Assembly (NCBI RefSeq): GCF_015706575.1
Contig: NW_024037072.1
Span: 24,119,162-24,183,161, forward strand
Length of the DNA stretch: 64,000 bases
Source: Patiria miniata
Lineage: Eukaryota > Echinodermata > Asteroidea > Valvatida > Asterinidae
Reading direction: 5' to 3'
The translations under genes were made by a program, and so were the position numbers. Of the stretch, positions 1 through 14,100 are shown one piece after another. Position 1 is the first letter of the stretch. Each line of letters starts with the position of its first letter. The notes below the pieces were generated by a model. It had not been told where the DNA came from and ran no database searches. It worked only from the letters and a program-made list of their open reading frames with translations.

Positions 1-1120
1 ATAGTACCCACCTTGTCTGTACAATCCAAGCTTCACAACAACAAAAAAGGCAAAAAAAAACAAAACGCATCGCTGCATCAATTCCGAAACTTTGGTCTGA
101 CCACAGGCCGAACATTTTTTTTTTTTTTTGGCCTTACATGTGTGCTTTCCTATGAGAGTGCATCCCATTAAGGTGCAATATATTAAGTCTTAGGTCCATT
201 AGATTTGTTGAGTCCCCATCAGTCTGTCACTAGTCTGTAACAAGTTAAATCACCTGAGAGCAGGTTCAGGGGGGGACAATTAGGCGATAAGTGGTTGATT
301 CATGACGTAACTGATGCTGGTGCAACTAATTGCAACGTACGAACACCTCTAGTCAAACCATGGTTAAAACATCATCGCAAAACTCCTTGCTCCTGGCCCC
401 CCTTTGTGCTTTATGATGCGCAGGGCTTTAGATCTCTCTCATAGGACGCCATCTTCGTAGGAAACTTACAACTGTGTGTTCAACCCCATCAGGTGCGTAT
501 GCGCACAGTGTGCAAAATGTTTTAAACACGCGCGCATGTTGCTCGAAATTTCTGTGAAATACCGGTACAGCGCAGCCAATGCCCGTCACGAAAATTTGAT
601 GCCCAAAATGCCGATGCACGTGGCAATCTGTAGAGAATGACGTTATTTAAGAGAGACATATTGGTAACCAGCGATGCAACTCTGGTCTGGTTCCAAATGG
701 TCCTCTAGAGTGGTCCAACCGTCCTTCACAAAGGAGTATCCAGCTAATGTAGACATGTTCTCCGGACACTTGGCCTCCGTAAAATCAAAAACGGGGGGTG
801 GGGGCTGGTACTCATCTTCAAAATGGGTGCGCTCTTCAAAACTGACCTTTATTGGGCATACTGGAAATTAAATGCCAATTTTCGCGGCGCGTGGTCATGT
901 TTTGGAGCTTGGCTTTATATGTATTTTTTCATGTCGGAACTCTCTAACCATTTATTCAAATGCTATGCTATGCTTAACCCTAGTCCTCGCCTGAACTGGC
1001 TCTTAGCAAATGTGATAAAGGCATTTCTTTTGTCATTATTCACTCCCTATTACTTGGCCCTTGCTGCGATTTTTGGACTGACGGTTTCTAACTTAAAGGT
1101 TTGGTCTCTTCTATCCACAG

Positions 1121-2654
1121 AATCCTTCCAGGAGAACATGAGCCGTGGAGTGGCCCAGTACAACCTGGATGAGGTATGAGTGATCATGTGATTGCATTTG
1201 ATATGTAAACTTGAGGGTTAGCAGATGAATCTGTGCTAATTGTGTAATGTCAGAAAAGGGCATTGGTTCCAGAATAAATATTTTTAGGAGCTTTAAAAAA
1301 AATCTGGTACCATTGTCTGAGATATATTGTCAGTCGCACCTTGAACCGTCGTATCCCGATTTTTGGCCAAATTGAGTTTTTGTCTTTAACGTATTTATTT
1401 CATCGAAGTGCTCATCTTCAGAAAGTTTTATTCTGATCTGAGTTCTAATTAACTAAGAACGCTTATTAGACTGTGCGGCGTATCTCTAAAAAATGTTTCA
1501 CCACGAAGTGGCGTTTCTAGATACGCCGCTCTGTACGCTTACTCCCATAGCGCTGTGACGTAACTAAACAGCACCAGCATGAAAAGTGTGAATTCACCGT
1601 TTCGCGCACTGTCGTATCCTCGTATCTACCATGTGGCCACTATTACGCGCGTTGTATGAATTACAATAAAGAATGTTTTACAGAGTGACATGTATCTTGG
1701 GAACTGAATATCCTAAAAACTAAGCAACTCAGAAGCAAACGGATTGCATACGATAAAGTTTAAATAGTAATTTTCTAGCTGAAACGAAATCGATTGAATT
1801 CTTACACAGGAAGTATAAGGAATGAGCCGACCTTTTTAAAAAAACGACTACCTTTAAATCGTTTTTTTTTTCCTTCTCAAAACACCAGAAATTGCGATGC
1901 GACGGTTGTGGTGCGAATGACGATATGTTAAAGACCTGATTTTAAACAGTTTTGAAACATTGAGTGGAAACTGTAGGCAAAAACAAACCATAATCACAGG
2001 AAATTTCCACACAAAAAAAATTAAAAGGATGTTTGACCAAGATCTTAGGGCGGGGCCGGATGGGAAATGGAAGTGCTATGCAACTTCTCCTGCATCTACT
2101 ATACAACATCAGTTGTACATGAAGAATTGTAAGAAGACGTCATACACAGTTTATGTTAAGGATTGATTGCATCGTTGCCATCAATTATGATTTTGTCGCG
2201 TTTGAGAAGTTTACACTTCTGAGGCATCTTTTCTGGAGAACAAGTGCACTTACCAAATTGTCAGTTGTTGACAAAATGGAGTTTTATATGTTGTTGCAGA
2301 CATTATGAAGGGTTTTTCTTACCACACCTGTAGTAGCACTTAGAGCTGCCACCCCTTCTTGTCTTCCCAGCCTCTCGTTTCTTTTTTTTTTTAATGCTCT
2401 TCAGAGTTTTCCTATTTTTGCAATTTTTTTTTTAATTGAGTGATAAAAAACATTTGCTGAAAATACCTTTTTAGGAATTTGGGTGACTGGTTAATTGTTC
2501 ATGCCCGAAATACGTATGACATTAAAAGTATCTAAAGGGGTTATTCTTTTTTTTTAGTGCTCTTTGTTTAAAAAAAGTCTGTCTTTGAAGCTGAATTAAT
2601 TGTCTCTTGTCATTTTTAACCGTGTAGTTCCTGGCAGTGGGAATGTACTCTTAG
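1121..2654 (+). CDS. Last two coding exons of an unrecognised host gene
   Basis: Exon 1121-1173 (53 nt) has a good acceptor before it (ctatccacag) and a good donor after it (GAG/gtatgag). It reads xAA then SFQENMSRGVAQYNLDE, so it is entered one base into a codon and left in phase 0. The next in-phase acceptor (accgtgtag) opens exon 2628-2654, which reads FLAVGMYS and stops at 2652-2654. The spliced C-terminus is therefore about 26 residues long and ends shortly after a Tyr-Asn-Leu-Asp-Glu-Phe stretch. An AATAAA lies at about 2816, giving a 3' UTR of roughly 180 nt. The intron holds a 593-bp MITE. Upstream exons lie outside the window or were not seen. I do not recognise the protein. The gene converges on AIDA. 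Splicing is inferred from sites and phase only. Confidence 0.5.
1329..1921. mobile_element. Foldback MITE with 8-bp target duplication
   Basis: The ends are inverted (GTCAGTCGCACC at the left; its counterpart GTCATTCGCACC reads in from the right), continuing as imperfect repeats around ACCGTCG. Flanks GATATATT (1321-1328) and GATATGTT (1922-1929) form an 8-bp duplication with one mismatch, as expected for hAT-like elements. An internal palindrome around 1480-1530 reads GGCGTATCT / AGATACGCC. No coding capacity. It lies inside the intron of the gene at 1121-2654. Confidence 0.6.
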
Positions 2655-5600
2655 AGATCTCCAGCTGTTTGACACCAACTGCGTGAAGACAAGTCTAAGG
2701 AAACACATTCGCCGGGAGAGGAGGTTCCAGTTTTTTAGATTTAAAAATCATATTTGGATGACAAATCTTCAGTGTAGATTCACTTCAATGATAAACTTCT
2801 TTCTATGCATGATTGAAATAAAGACAAATCCATAAGATATGATCAGCATTCATCCCTAAATGTCTCCATCCTCAAAAAAAAGAAAAGAAAGAAGCCCAGG
2901 AAATTTTATTCAGGAAGAAAACATAAAGTTCATCTTTTAAAAGTGGAAAGTAACAGTAATTAAAAAAAAAGTGTATTCATGACAATTCTTTCACATGGCA
3001 GATGAACAATATTGTGTGGATGTTGGTGATATCTTATGGTACTTACAAATCTATTTTTCTGTCAATTATATTTGTGGTGATGGATGTTTCGTGTTGTATT
3101 GAAGTAGTCATAAAAAAGCCGAAAATTAAAAGAGTTTGGGTATTATAGAGTAAGTAGGTGTTTTGGTGTAACATTTTGACAGTTTAATGGTGTAAGGATT
3201 AGTGTATTTATAAGCATAAAGAAAGAATCGTAGACATTTGCTATATGCCTAGCTTTGGACCCAGAGGAAGAAAAATATAGACGCCATTTTGTTTTTAGTT
3301 GATAACCAGCTTTTATTTGAGTAGTATTTGTAATTATTGCAATGACGCTAACAAATGGTTAGAGTACTTGAAACTGTATCACGTTGATGTGATTTTATTA
3401 CTCTTAAATGCATGAAGTAACATTAGATATTATTGGCTGACTCCGGTCATGTGACCAGATTTTAGTACGTGTGGGAATCATGCAGGTCATAATTATATAA
3501 AATTTGCCGAACTTGTCCTTAACGATGCACAGTAATTCACTATTCAAGATAATATTGATAGGAAGAACAAATTTTGTATTTAGAGGAGATTTTTTTTCAA
3601 GTACCGTAGAGAGAAAGAGCTAAATTCTAAACCTTTTAAAAAACTTCGAGCTGGTTTCATGTTTGTTTAATCTATTTAAACAAAGTCATGATTGTTGTGT
3701 AGCAGTTGCGTGGACAGATTCTCTTAGTTTTTAAAATGCACAAAACGTAATTGAATTTTGAAAAACATGTAATTCTAGCTATTGAGCGCATAGTTGGCTC
3801 TATTTTTTTGTATTCGTAGTGATAATTTCATGATTTATTCTTCATTATGTAGCTTTTAAACAATCATTACTTCCATCTTTTTTCTGCGAAAAAAAAAAAG
3901 CTTTTGTGAATTTAACAGCAGTACTACATGTATTTACCTCATCTCCAGCCATTTTGCCACATTTCTCGGTGCTGCCTATAAAATCTTCCAATTTTTCTTT
4001 TTTTGAAATATGCCCACCCACCCTTTCTTAACCAAGTCAAAGTTTTATTTGTTTAACTGCATTCAGTGTATTTGCAACTAGATAACTTGGCATTACGTAT
4101 CGATTTTTCTTTTTTGTAAGTGTAGAAGATTGGAATTGCATTAATACAATGCCTGGTGTAAACGTTTTGAACTTTTTTTTTTTTTTTTTTTACAGAAATT
4201 GAAATTTGATTGTCATCCTCCATTGTATCTTTTCGCAGAAGTCATCTCAAGACACCAAAATCTAGCACCTTGTTAAATCAAGTTTGACCTGATATTGAAT
4301 TGTGCCGACTTGGAGGATTGTTTACTCAAGAAAAAAAAAAAAAACGATTCAAGAAAGTACCTTACGTTTTTTGGTCTACCTTACTTGTGTCTCATTCAGA
4401 GGTTTCAGTTGTGTATTCAGTTTTTAGTTCTTGGAAATCCAGTATTATTGTCACAGGCTCAACGAGTCATGACATGCTTCAAGTCAAGTGCTGGCTGTAC
4501 AATTCAAACAGTAATAAATATCCCAGAAGTTCTGCGTCCTTCGTTCTGTGCAAGATGAAAACATGGAAGTTGCAAGAAAAGATGCTACTATGGCATTATA
4601 GAATTTAACTTGGTATTGAAAGAAATATCTGTAATGTTGCATTCGTAGTTAGTTTCATGTACATGTATAACCAGGGTATTCTCTCTTCTTCTTTTTTGAG
4701 TGTTGGGCAGATATATTGTTAGAGTCTACAGCTGTAATTGAAGTCCATACATTTTCTAGATAGCAAATTCCAGTAAATATATTTACATATCGGCCTCCTC
4801 ATTTGCATTCAAAGTATTCAGCTTTTATTCATGCTTTTTAAATGTTAAGTCTAATTAAAGAGAATAGCAGTCGTCATAGTGTATGAAATACGTGTGGTAG
4901 TGCTGTAATAGACTAGCATTAAATGCAAGCTAATAACAAAAAATATTTTTAAAAAGCTTTGTTTTGGGGCAGTAATCAGCTGAAACAATGGAAAAACTGT
5001 TCAGTTCTGTGAAATGCTTTGAAATAAACTTTGGTATCTCTGCAGCGTTCATAGATGGCATCCGCATAATCTAAACTAAGTTTGATCATTTTGGACTTTT
5101 CATGGAAGTTTCTTTGTTTTTAAAGTACTGGATTCATATTGACCTATGAGTATTGCCAACAGCCGGTGCAGCGCACATGATGGCAATTGGCCAATGAGCA
5201 ACGTCAGAAATTCAAAATCTTGATCCAATTCCTCATAGATTGATTGCATTTGTCAGCCATCTTGGAGGCATGTTTTGTGATGTCAATTCATTAACAATGA
5301 ATACACAAAGAGATCTATACTCATGCGTATCCCTGCTGAACAAAAGCACACACCTCTAAGATGGCTGCCGTGCAAACAATCTATTGGGTCGCTAAGCATC
5401 TGCCTTTACGTGCTTAGCAGTCTTGTAGTACAAAGCCGCATTGTTTGTTGGAAATACATTTCAAATTATGCAAAACTTCATAAATGCTGCATGTGTTACA
5501 CCACTTGTGTGCTAACAATGGACGAATGCCTTGTTGGGTTATAAGTGAACTCGAGACACGAGTAACCCATATAGTTCCAGATAAATCTATTTTCCGTCGT

Positions 5601-7256
5601 ACCTCACAATCCCTCAGTAATGAATATCAATGTGGTAATTCTGTACTTTTAACATGTCAATATCATGTACTTGGCGAGGGAAATAAAACAAAGCTAAAAA
5701 AAAAAAATGTGATTGTCTCCACAGAAGAGTGATTTGAAATGAGTGTTCTTTTGATTATTAAAACCTAACCACCCAACCATTCGAATGCAACTGCATATTT
5801 TGTTAGAATCTGTTGGAGTGAGCACTGCACTGGTAAACTGATTATGCTTTAGACGGGGGTCAGGCATACCACCATAATCAGAGTCCAACAGTTTGGGTGT
5901 AGAGTTTACCATATGGTGTTGGAATTTGCAAGAGTGAGGGAGGTTCCTAGTAAATCACTGAGGGGGTAGGGTTAATTTTGGTTGGATCATGTAAATAGGT
6001 AAATCAAAGAAATGGTACAAGAATTGTTGCATGTACGTTTTAATTTATTCAACACTAATCATAAAAAGGCCAAGTAAAAAAATTGAACTTCAAGGCTATT
6101 AATATTTGCTTTAATGTAGTTTGATTTGAGTTTGTGTACCATCTTATTCAAAACAATTAACATTCATCATAGCACAATAGCACATGGAAACAGTCCATAG
6201 ACTTTATCAAAATCGAATACATTGTACATGTACCGTACATGGTTTTAGTACTGAACACAAGTACAGTACATATTACATTTAAACATCAAACAACGTGATT
6301 AAATTCTCTGTTTTGTCCATTTTTAAATTGAATCTAGTGTCTAAAATGAATTTTAAACAGTCAAGCATTATCATCCATCTTTAAAAAAATGTACCCATGA
6401 CAGCAAGTGAAGACTAAATATTGTTCAACAAGATAATATAATGGTCTTCAACAGAAGAACTATGGAGATATTAAATGTACGATTCAGTTCTACTGAATTA
6501 GATATTCATATAACTTTCATTCATAAATACCTAAGACAGTTTACCCATTCCTATTGGTCGAGAGCCCGTCACGTGGCCGGTTTTAAACGGTTGATGAAGA
6601 CCGGCATGCTGGTCTTAAAACACTTTTCCAGTGTCACATGAAATTTGTCCTTTTAAATCCGGTGCCTTTTACCGTTTTATTGTTGAACGTTCACAATCCT
6701 CGTGCAGGCATGCGCAATACCACCAGTGAGTCAGTATTTCATAGTCCTAAATTCACAATACACCAGCGCAGCTGCGTTCTGTGCCACACCAGGAGACAAA
6801 TGTCTCAAGTTAACTTATGCTTATAATGATGTCATCTTTGTATCTATACAGCTTAAAAATTAATATATCATAAAGCAAATACAATCAAAAACCTGAACAA
6901 AATTGGAACACATGAGATTATCACTTGATTGGATGGGCTAAAAATAATCGAAACTAATTACAATAATTACTACGACTCAGATTTAGAAAACTTACATTTA
7001 CATCTGCTCTGAGTTTATATATAAAGTATTACATATGATACAAAATTTACAATTCATCATGAATACTTACGATTTCCCTGAATACATCAGCAATATCTTT
7101 GGAGATATTCTGAGATACTTCATGTACCTTGGGGAAAACATGTTGTCCAAATGTTTGGAAATGCACTCATTTCATAACTGATATTAAGTAGAAGTCCCTT
7201 TTGAAACCCCAAACGATTAATTATACATCTTTTACATAAACACCAGTCTTTTTGTC
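2655..7256. other. AT-rich 3' UTR and intergenic DNA
   Basis: This stretch starts with the 3' UTR of the gene ending at 2654 (AATAAA near 2816). The rest is AT-rich, with many poly-A/poly-T runs and short ORFs without recognisable domains or codon structure. I see no exon with convincing splice sites and no RNA gene. Confidence 0.5.
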
Positions 7257-7771
7257 TTAAAGGTAGAGTATATCATTTGTGCATATTTTTTGTTTGAAGC
7301 AACAAAAGTGTTCAAAATCTAAAGAACGGTGCTTAACAACTAACCTGATGAAGTTTTAGCTCAGTGATTCCGAGAAAATAATATTCTAGGATCTCAATTT
7401 CAATTCAAAAGTTGCTGATTCATGTTTTGAATTGCGACCGAAATCAGCGTCCGGGACACGTTCTCAGTCGATTGCAGCTACGCAATGTCACGCACTGACT
7501 CGTGTGCATCGAGTCAATGCTTGCGTGCACCCATTCACAGCTTTGCCGAATAAACAAGAACTACTAATGAAAATTTCCAAAAATTTGTCCTCAGACGCAT
7601 CTATGGAAATGATCTTCTTTTACTGTTTTCTTCAAAATGACAGCATGCCAGAAAGAGTCATTTCAAAGGGAGTTTAGTGCCATTACTATCTTTAAACCAA
7701 GTTTGCTTTTCAACAATAATTTTGTCAGTTACTTTTTTTGGATTGCCGCAAATGATGGGCTCTACCTTTAA
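7257..7771. mobile_element. TTAA-type MITE, family 1, copy 1
   Basis: TTAA occurs at both outer edges (7257-7260, 7768-7771) with inverted ends (AGGTAGAGTATATCATTTG against CAAATGATGGGCTCTACCT). Copies of the same family lie at 8733-9266 (opposite orientation) and 58053-58577. TTAA duplications are typical of piggyBac and Kolobok elements. Non-coding. It sits just beyond the AIDA polyadenylation signal. Confidence 0.65.
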
Positions 7772-7825
7772 GGAATGATCTAGACAAAAGAGTATACATG
7801 CGGTTTTTTTTATATTTTAAATTTT

Positions 7826-7831
7826 TTTATT
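7826..7831 (-). promoter_or_regulatory. AIDA polyadenylation signal (AATAAA)
   Basis: The minus strand reads AATAAA about 285 nt after the AIDA stop codon. It is the first canonical hexamer I see after the stop. Confidence 0.4.
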
Positions 7832-8115
7832 CTGGATAGGTAAAGTTTCACAAAGGGATTAACTTGGGATTATGATCACATTAGTCTACAATCTGGCTTG
7901 ATTCAAGCCTTCTGGAAACCTCATGGATTACATAAATCCTTTAATAATAATACGCGACCAGATCCCGTTATGAATCCCATTGTTTCCTGCAAGATTAAGT
8001 TCAATTTGCAAATGCAGCATTTCGGTGTACAATCATTCCGATGTGTGTCAAGACCTTCAATCCAAAGCTTTGGGATAATCTTAGAATTACTGGATAAGCT
8101 CCATAAATCTCTGTG

Positions 8116-11100
8116 CTAATCTGCTATGAGATTAAGATAGAGATGAAGGTAGAGTGGCTTGGTGGTGAGTAAGGACAGTTTTTTCCTCCTGAAGTCGGTA
8201 GGTTTCTGGTATCTGAAATTGAAACGCATTAATTAAATTAAGCTCCACGAGTCCATGTGTAGCATTTATTAATACAAATAAGCAGCGGTGGCAGAACAGT
8301 TTTCAAACTGGGGGGGGGGGGATCACCAAAAAGGGGCACTTGCTCAGTAAAAGGCATCTTCCATTGGTGCAGCAGCGTATCCAGCATTTTTTTTTGGGGG
8401 GGGGGGCACATCCGTGCTGAAATGTCGACACATTTTTCAGATTTTCAAAAATTTTCCATTACAACCTTCTCATATCAGAGCCATAATTTCCAAAACCTAC
8501 TGGGGGTGGGGGGGGGGGGGGGCAGTTACTTACAGTTCAATGACCAGTGGTCCTGGCTTGATCTCATCCATCTCCATAAAGGCAAAGCATTTGGTGCTGA
8601 TGGTACGCTTCTTCAATTTGTAATGTCTGAACTCAAAGAAAATGGCAGCTCCTGTCAATTTAGAAAGTTGTTAAAGTCGTGAACAAAAACATGGAAATAA
8701 AAGCTACAGTGCACATTCAAACCATGTAGAAATTAAAGCTATAGTCCATCATTTGCAGCAATCCGAAAAGTAACTGACGTAATTATTGTTGAAAAACATA
8801 CTTGGTTGAAAGATAGTAAGTGGACTAAACTCCCTGTGAAATTATTCTTTCTGGCAAGCTGTCATTTTGAAGTAATCAACGAAAGAAGGCCTTTCCAATG
8901 ATGCGTCTTAAGACGCACCGTAGGAAAATTTAAATTAGTAGTTCGTTTTGTTATTCGGCGAAGCGCGCGCAAGCATTGGCACGACGCACACACATGCGCG
9001 GTTGCTATAATTCGTCGGATCAGTGCGCGACATCACGTATAGCTGCAGTCGCCTCAGTGAGAACGTGTCTCGGACGCTGAATTCAGGCCCAACTTTTGGT
9101 TTGAAATTGAGATCCTACAATGCTGTTTTTCTCGGAATATATCAGCTGAAGCTGAGCTGAAACTTCATCAGGTTAGTTGTTCAGTATCCTTCATTAGATT
9201 TTGAACACTTTTGTTGCTTCAAACGAACAAAATGCACAAATTACAAACGATGGACTATATCTTTAAAGCTAAATACAAGCTTAACACATCAAACCACTAT
9301 TAACCCTAACCGCCTAGGGCCTTCTGGCTAGGATGTGTCCTCAATCCTGCAAAATCCTACAACTGCCACCATATAGAAATCGCATTCAGCCTCAATCCTC
9401 CAAATTCAGCCATTATTTCTTGAATTAGGTTAGTGCAGGGATGACCACTGCCTCAATCCTTCAAAATCATCTGATATTTCTTGAATTTGTTCAGTTGAAG
9501 GAGGGGTGACCACTGCCTCAATAAGCCTCTGTACTGATAACGTCACACTCCCTTTACACACGTGTGTGCTTTCTTATGGGATCTTGATGGGGACGATGGT
9601 TTCATAGCCCTATAGAAAAGCACACACGCAAACAAAGCGTGACATATCATCAGTACAGAAGCTTATTGAACATAAACAATGCAGTGTACGACTACGACCC
9701 CAACACAATGCATCCTCCAAACTGACACTTTTTTGCCGTTCACCGTCAATCCTCGAAAATCTTCCCAAAACTGCCAGGTTGATTATAGAGGATTGAGGAG
9801 GCCGGGTTAGAGTTAATGGACACACAGCACTCGTTATGTACAGTACATAATGCACAAAAGTATTCCTACAAGATTCTAATTGAACAGCACTTCCCAGTGT
9901 CAGATAATGTGTTGAAGCAATAAGTAAAAAAAATGGGTGAGAAACCCAAATGTCGGGACCATTGTTTTAGTGAAGTTCTGCATGTAGCACTTTCAAACTC
10001 TAGGATATGAAAGCCCAATTCATAATCTTTCTTTTAGTACAAGAATCATTCAAATCACTCATGTACTTTTCAAGTTAGGAAGTTTTAAACACGGTGAACC
10101 CCCGTTTTAAGGTTCAATCCACGGATCACAAAACAAGTTCAGTGTTCTTTCAGCAAAACGGAAAAAAAGTACATAGGGATGCGTGTGAATTGTTTTTGTT
10201 TTGCTGACTGAACACACACCGTTATTGTGATCCGTGGACAGAACTTTAAAACGGTGGTTGTGTTTATAACTCTGTAACTTGAAAAGAACATGATTGATTC
10301 AAATGATTCTTGTACTAAAAGAAAGCTTATGAATTGGGCTTTCATATCCTAGATTTGTGATCCGTGAACAGAACTTTAAAACGGTGGTTGTGTTTATAAC
10401 TCTGTAACTTGAAAAGTACATGATTGATTCGAATGATTCTTGTACTAAAAGAAAGCTTATGAATTGGGCTTTCATATCCTAGATTTTGAAGGTGCTACAT
10501 GCAGAGCTTCACTAAAACAATGGTCCCGACATTTGGGTTTCGTTTTTTTTTACTCACCCTGTACAATCAAACAATTTCTCACTATGCCAATGCCTACGGT
10601 ACCTTTTGGTAGTTTTTCTAGAGGTTTCTGCAAGTGTACGTCCACTCCATAGATGATGTATGGATCCTCCCTTCTCAAAGCCACCGGCGTCTCTTGCGGT
10701 TTGGCAACATCTATACCTTTATTATCTTTGAAACAATAATATCACCAAAAAATTCTTATTGCTTTATAATAACTTGCTCCTCAACCTTTTCCTTTTTTCC
10801 GAAACATTTTTTTCTTCAGAGGCTCACAAACTCACAAAAGAGATTTGTCACATGGCGCTTTCCTTAACCTTTCAAATATCTTATCGCTATCTTCAACATG
10901 TCAACCTTCAAATATTATTTTCCTTGGATTAACAGACCGTACTGGTACTGAACAACTGTCATGTAGAAGAAATCAAGAAAAGTAGAAGCTTTCCAGTCAG
11001 TCCATTGAGTCAATGGACGGATTTTTGGAAATAAAGAGTGCTATGGTTAAAACTGTATTTCCTGATGGAACGGTTGTGCGTGTGGTGTTTTTTACTGGTT

Positions 11101-14100
11101 TTTTTTCCGTAAAGTGTAAGATCCACTGAGCTGAAAGTTCTTAGGTTTTTAACATTCTTCTTTGGATTTTGAGTGGTGTTATTTTCGGAACCGAACAAAA
11201 TGCATGAAAGCAAACGATCCTATATGCCTTTAAGTATGAACAATGTGCCATTGATTCACTGCACAGGAAGGATTTTAGAAGGTTCGGGAGATTTTTGGCA
11301 ACATTACCTTTTAGCGAAATGACGATGTATGGGTCAAGATACATTGAGGCGTCCTTCAGACCAATCTTCTCTATACGAACCACAAGGTTCGTGGTTCCTT
11401 TCTGGTGGGGCATCATCGGGAACAATTTGCCTGCATGTACGGTACATAAGAACCGACACAAGTGACTTAAATGATGAAACATCATGAAAGAGAGATTCTA
11501 ATCAAGGTGTAGGGTTTTTTTAAGTGACCTTCTGCAAAAAGGCTTTTTTCTTCACGATGATACAATTATGTCACTTAAAAAAAAAAAAAGGACCGATTGT
11601 TTGGAAATGATGAAATGAGGATTCAGGATTATTTTTGTGTTTCAGTGACTTATCAAGACTTGAAGCAGAAATATCGTTCTTGTTGCCCCATGTAAAAAAA
11701 AAAAACCCTTTCTGGGTGTGACATCTTTGCAAAATAACACGTACCGGCAGCATGGGGGCTGTGGTCCAATGGTTACAGTGTTCAACTCGTGTGCGGTGGT
11801 ACTTGGGTTCGAATCCTGACAAGGAAAATATTCCTTGTGCTCTTGAGCAAGGCGCTTTTCAATTATAGCTTCGCCCCTCGGATGGGACGTAAAGCCGTAG
11901 GTCCCGTGCGTTGTGTATAATGCACGTAAATAACCCAGTAACATTTATCGCCAAGAGAAGGGGTTTGCCTCCGTGTTTCTGGCAGTGGCTGTAGTTTGCG
12001 CCGCAGCCCCTGGTATACCCTTTATAAAGGTGCTACATCATGGGTCTCATGGAGTGCTGTGGCCTTGTGGTTAAGGGCACTGGATTCGTGGTCTGTGGGT
12101 AAAGCTGCGGGTTGTGGGTTCGAGTCCAGCCGGGGTCATGGTATGTGTGCCCTTGAGCAAGGCACTTTGTCACTCATTGCTTCTCTCCACCCAGGAGTAA
12201 ATGGGTACCTGTGAGGGCAGAGATGGTTATTGTGATTGAATAAGCTTGCTTGGGCCTAACAGGCAGCATCGAGCTGTATACTCCCCAGGGAGCTGAGATT
12301 GTAATTGGAATGTTTAATTGGCCCAATGATCAGGGCTAATAATAATACTGTAAGCACTGTGATTTGGTTTACTAATAAGAGCGTTCTTAAATGCCGATTA
12401 TTATTATTATTATTTCTCATAAACTTCATTTACCTGTATTTAAATATAGACATAGTTATCAGCGCCTTGAGTACCTAATTGTTGGTAGATACATCCGCTA
12501 TATAAGACTCCGGTATCATTGCCCGGTTCCCGCCCTAATGTTCAGACCAGTGTGCGCAATGCATTGTGTCTGTGACTGCAGAGGTGGGAAAGTTGAGTGT
12601 TCAAATTAGGTTTTGCCCTTCACCGACGTTTTTAAACACTGTATACTCAGTGTGTTACCTCCCGAATGACAGTTGGAAAAAATCACTCGGGTGGGACTCG
12701 AACCCACGACCTCCTGCTTTCTAGTGCAGATGTCTTACCACTCGACCACCGAGCTAACGGGATCGGGTGGCCAGTTCGAATCTGATGTACATAGCAGCGG
12801 GTACCGCATAAACTATTATAAGATGGAATACACTGAGGGAGGTAACACACTGAGTATACAGTGGTTAAAAATGTCGGTGGAGGGCAAAACCTAATTTGAT
12901 TTATATCACCCCGACGCAAAATTCCATCTTATAAAAGTTGAGTGTTATTTAGCCACAGATGTCACCGGGTGTTGAAAGGGCTGTCTTTTGTGGACGGGAG
13001 TGCAAGGAAACAATTTTTTTCTGGCTCAAATCTCAATAAGTTACTAAAAACAACTCTAATCCAAGATCACTTTCCTCATGTTCATCATTGTTTAACAACC
13101 ATGTGTAGATTTGTATAATTCTATTTCTGTAAACCTGTAAATGCATACTGTCGATAAAACTTCAGCCAGTGGGGAAGTCTTTATAGTACTTGCCACAAAA
13201 AGGGAGAGTTACTATAAGGTTGAAAAATAAACCAGGCCATGATGAAATTCCATTGGCCCTTTACCTGAACAGCTGAAAGGTCACTCTTGAAAGACACAAA
13301 AAATCACAGGCCACATCTTCTGATCTATCATCAACAGATAAGCAAGTCAAAGTGTGCTCTCTGCTCTTTGGGAGTGAGGTCAAATGTGTTCCTGTCACCA
13401 TGCACAAAGCTGTGAAGCCACCAAATAGGCCCCCAATATGGCCGCCGCTATGGGGGCCGTGCACAAGTACCCCTTCAATGGTCAGAACAGGAGCATTGGG
13501 GGAGACCTAGACTAATGATGTGCAAACCCGACCCAAAACCGAAACTGACCTGACCCGAAACCGACTTCGGGTCGGGTCGGGTCAGTTTGTCCATCTTTTC
13601 AATCGGGCAGGGTCGGTTTCGGTTTTGCATTTACATTTTCGGGTCAGGTCAGGTCGGTTTAGCGATCTTTTGAAAAAATCGAAATAAACCGAAATAAACC
13701 GAAACAGTTGGGAAATTCAGGTGATGCAATATTATTGACAGTAACTGTCAGGTGATGCAATATTATTGAGAGTCACTGTCAGATGATGCAATATTATTGA
13801 GAGTCACTGTCAGATGATGCAATATTATTGACAGTCACTGTGACTGCAGCCCATTGTGTGGTGTGGCCACCAAGCGCACTATCAAGTTCCCATTGTATTT
13901 TCTCCAGTCGGATCGGGACTGACAGTGAAATAGATAGATTGTAACAGTTTTCATGATACCGCGTGGTGACCATGCGTTTGTTCAATAAGCGGAGTTACTC
14001 TTGATCAACCCACTGAGTATGACAGAGAGAGAAATGATGGTTTTGCAAAAAAAATCACGCCACGTGGGTAAGGGCAGGCACAAAAAAGTGATCACTTTGT

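Noticed and set aside
823-1179. 118-codon ORF as a single gene
   Set aside because: Only its end (1121-1173) looks coding; the rest is intron read-through before a clear acceptor.
12690-12756. True tRNA genes (also 32590-32657 and 32806-32872)
   Set aside because: A- and B-box-like sequences are present, but the anticodon loops are irregular and each lies inside a repeat with inverted ends, so they are SINE-type heads.
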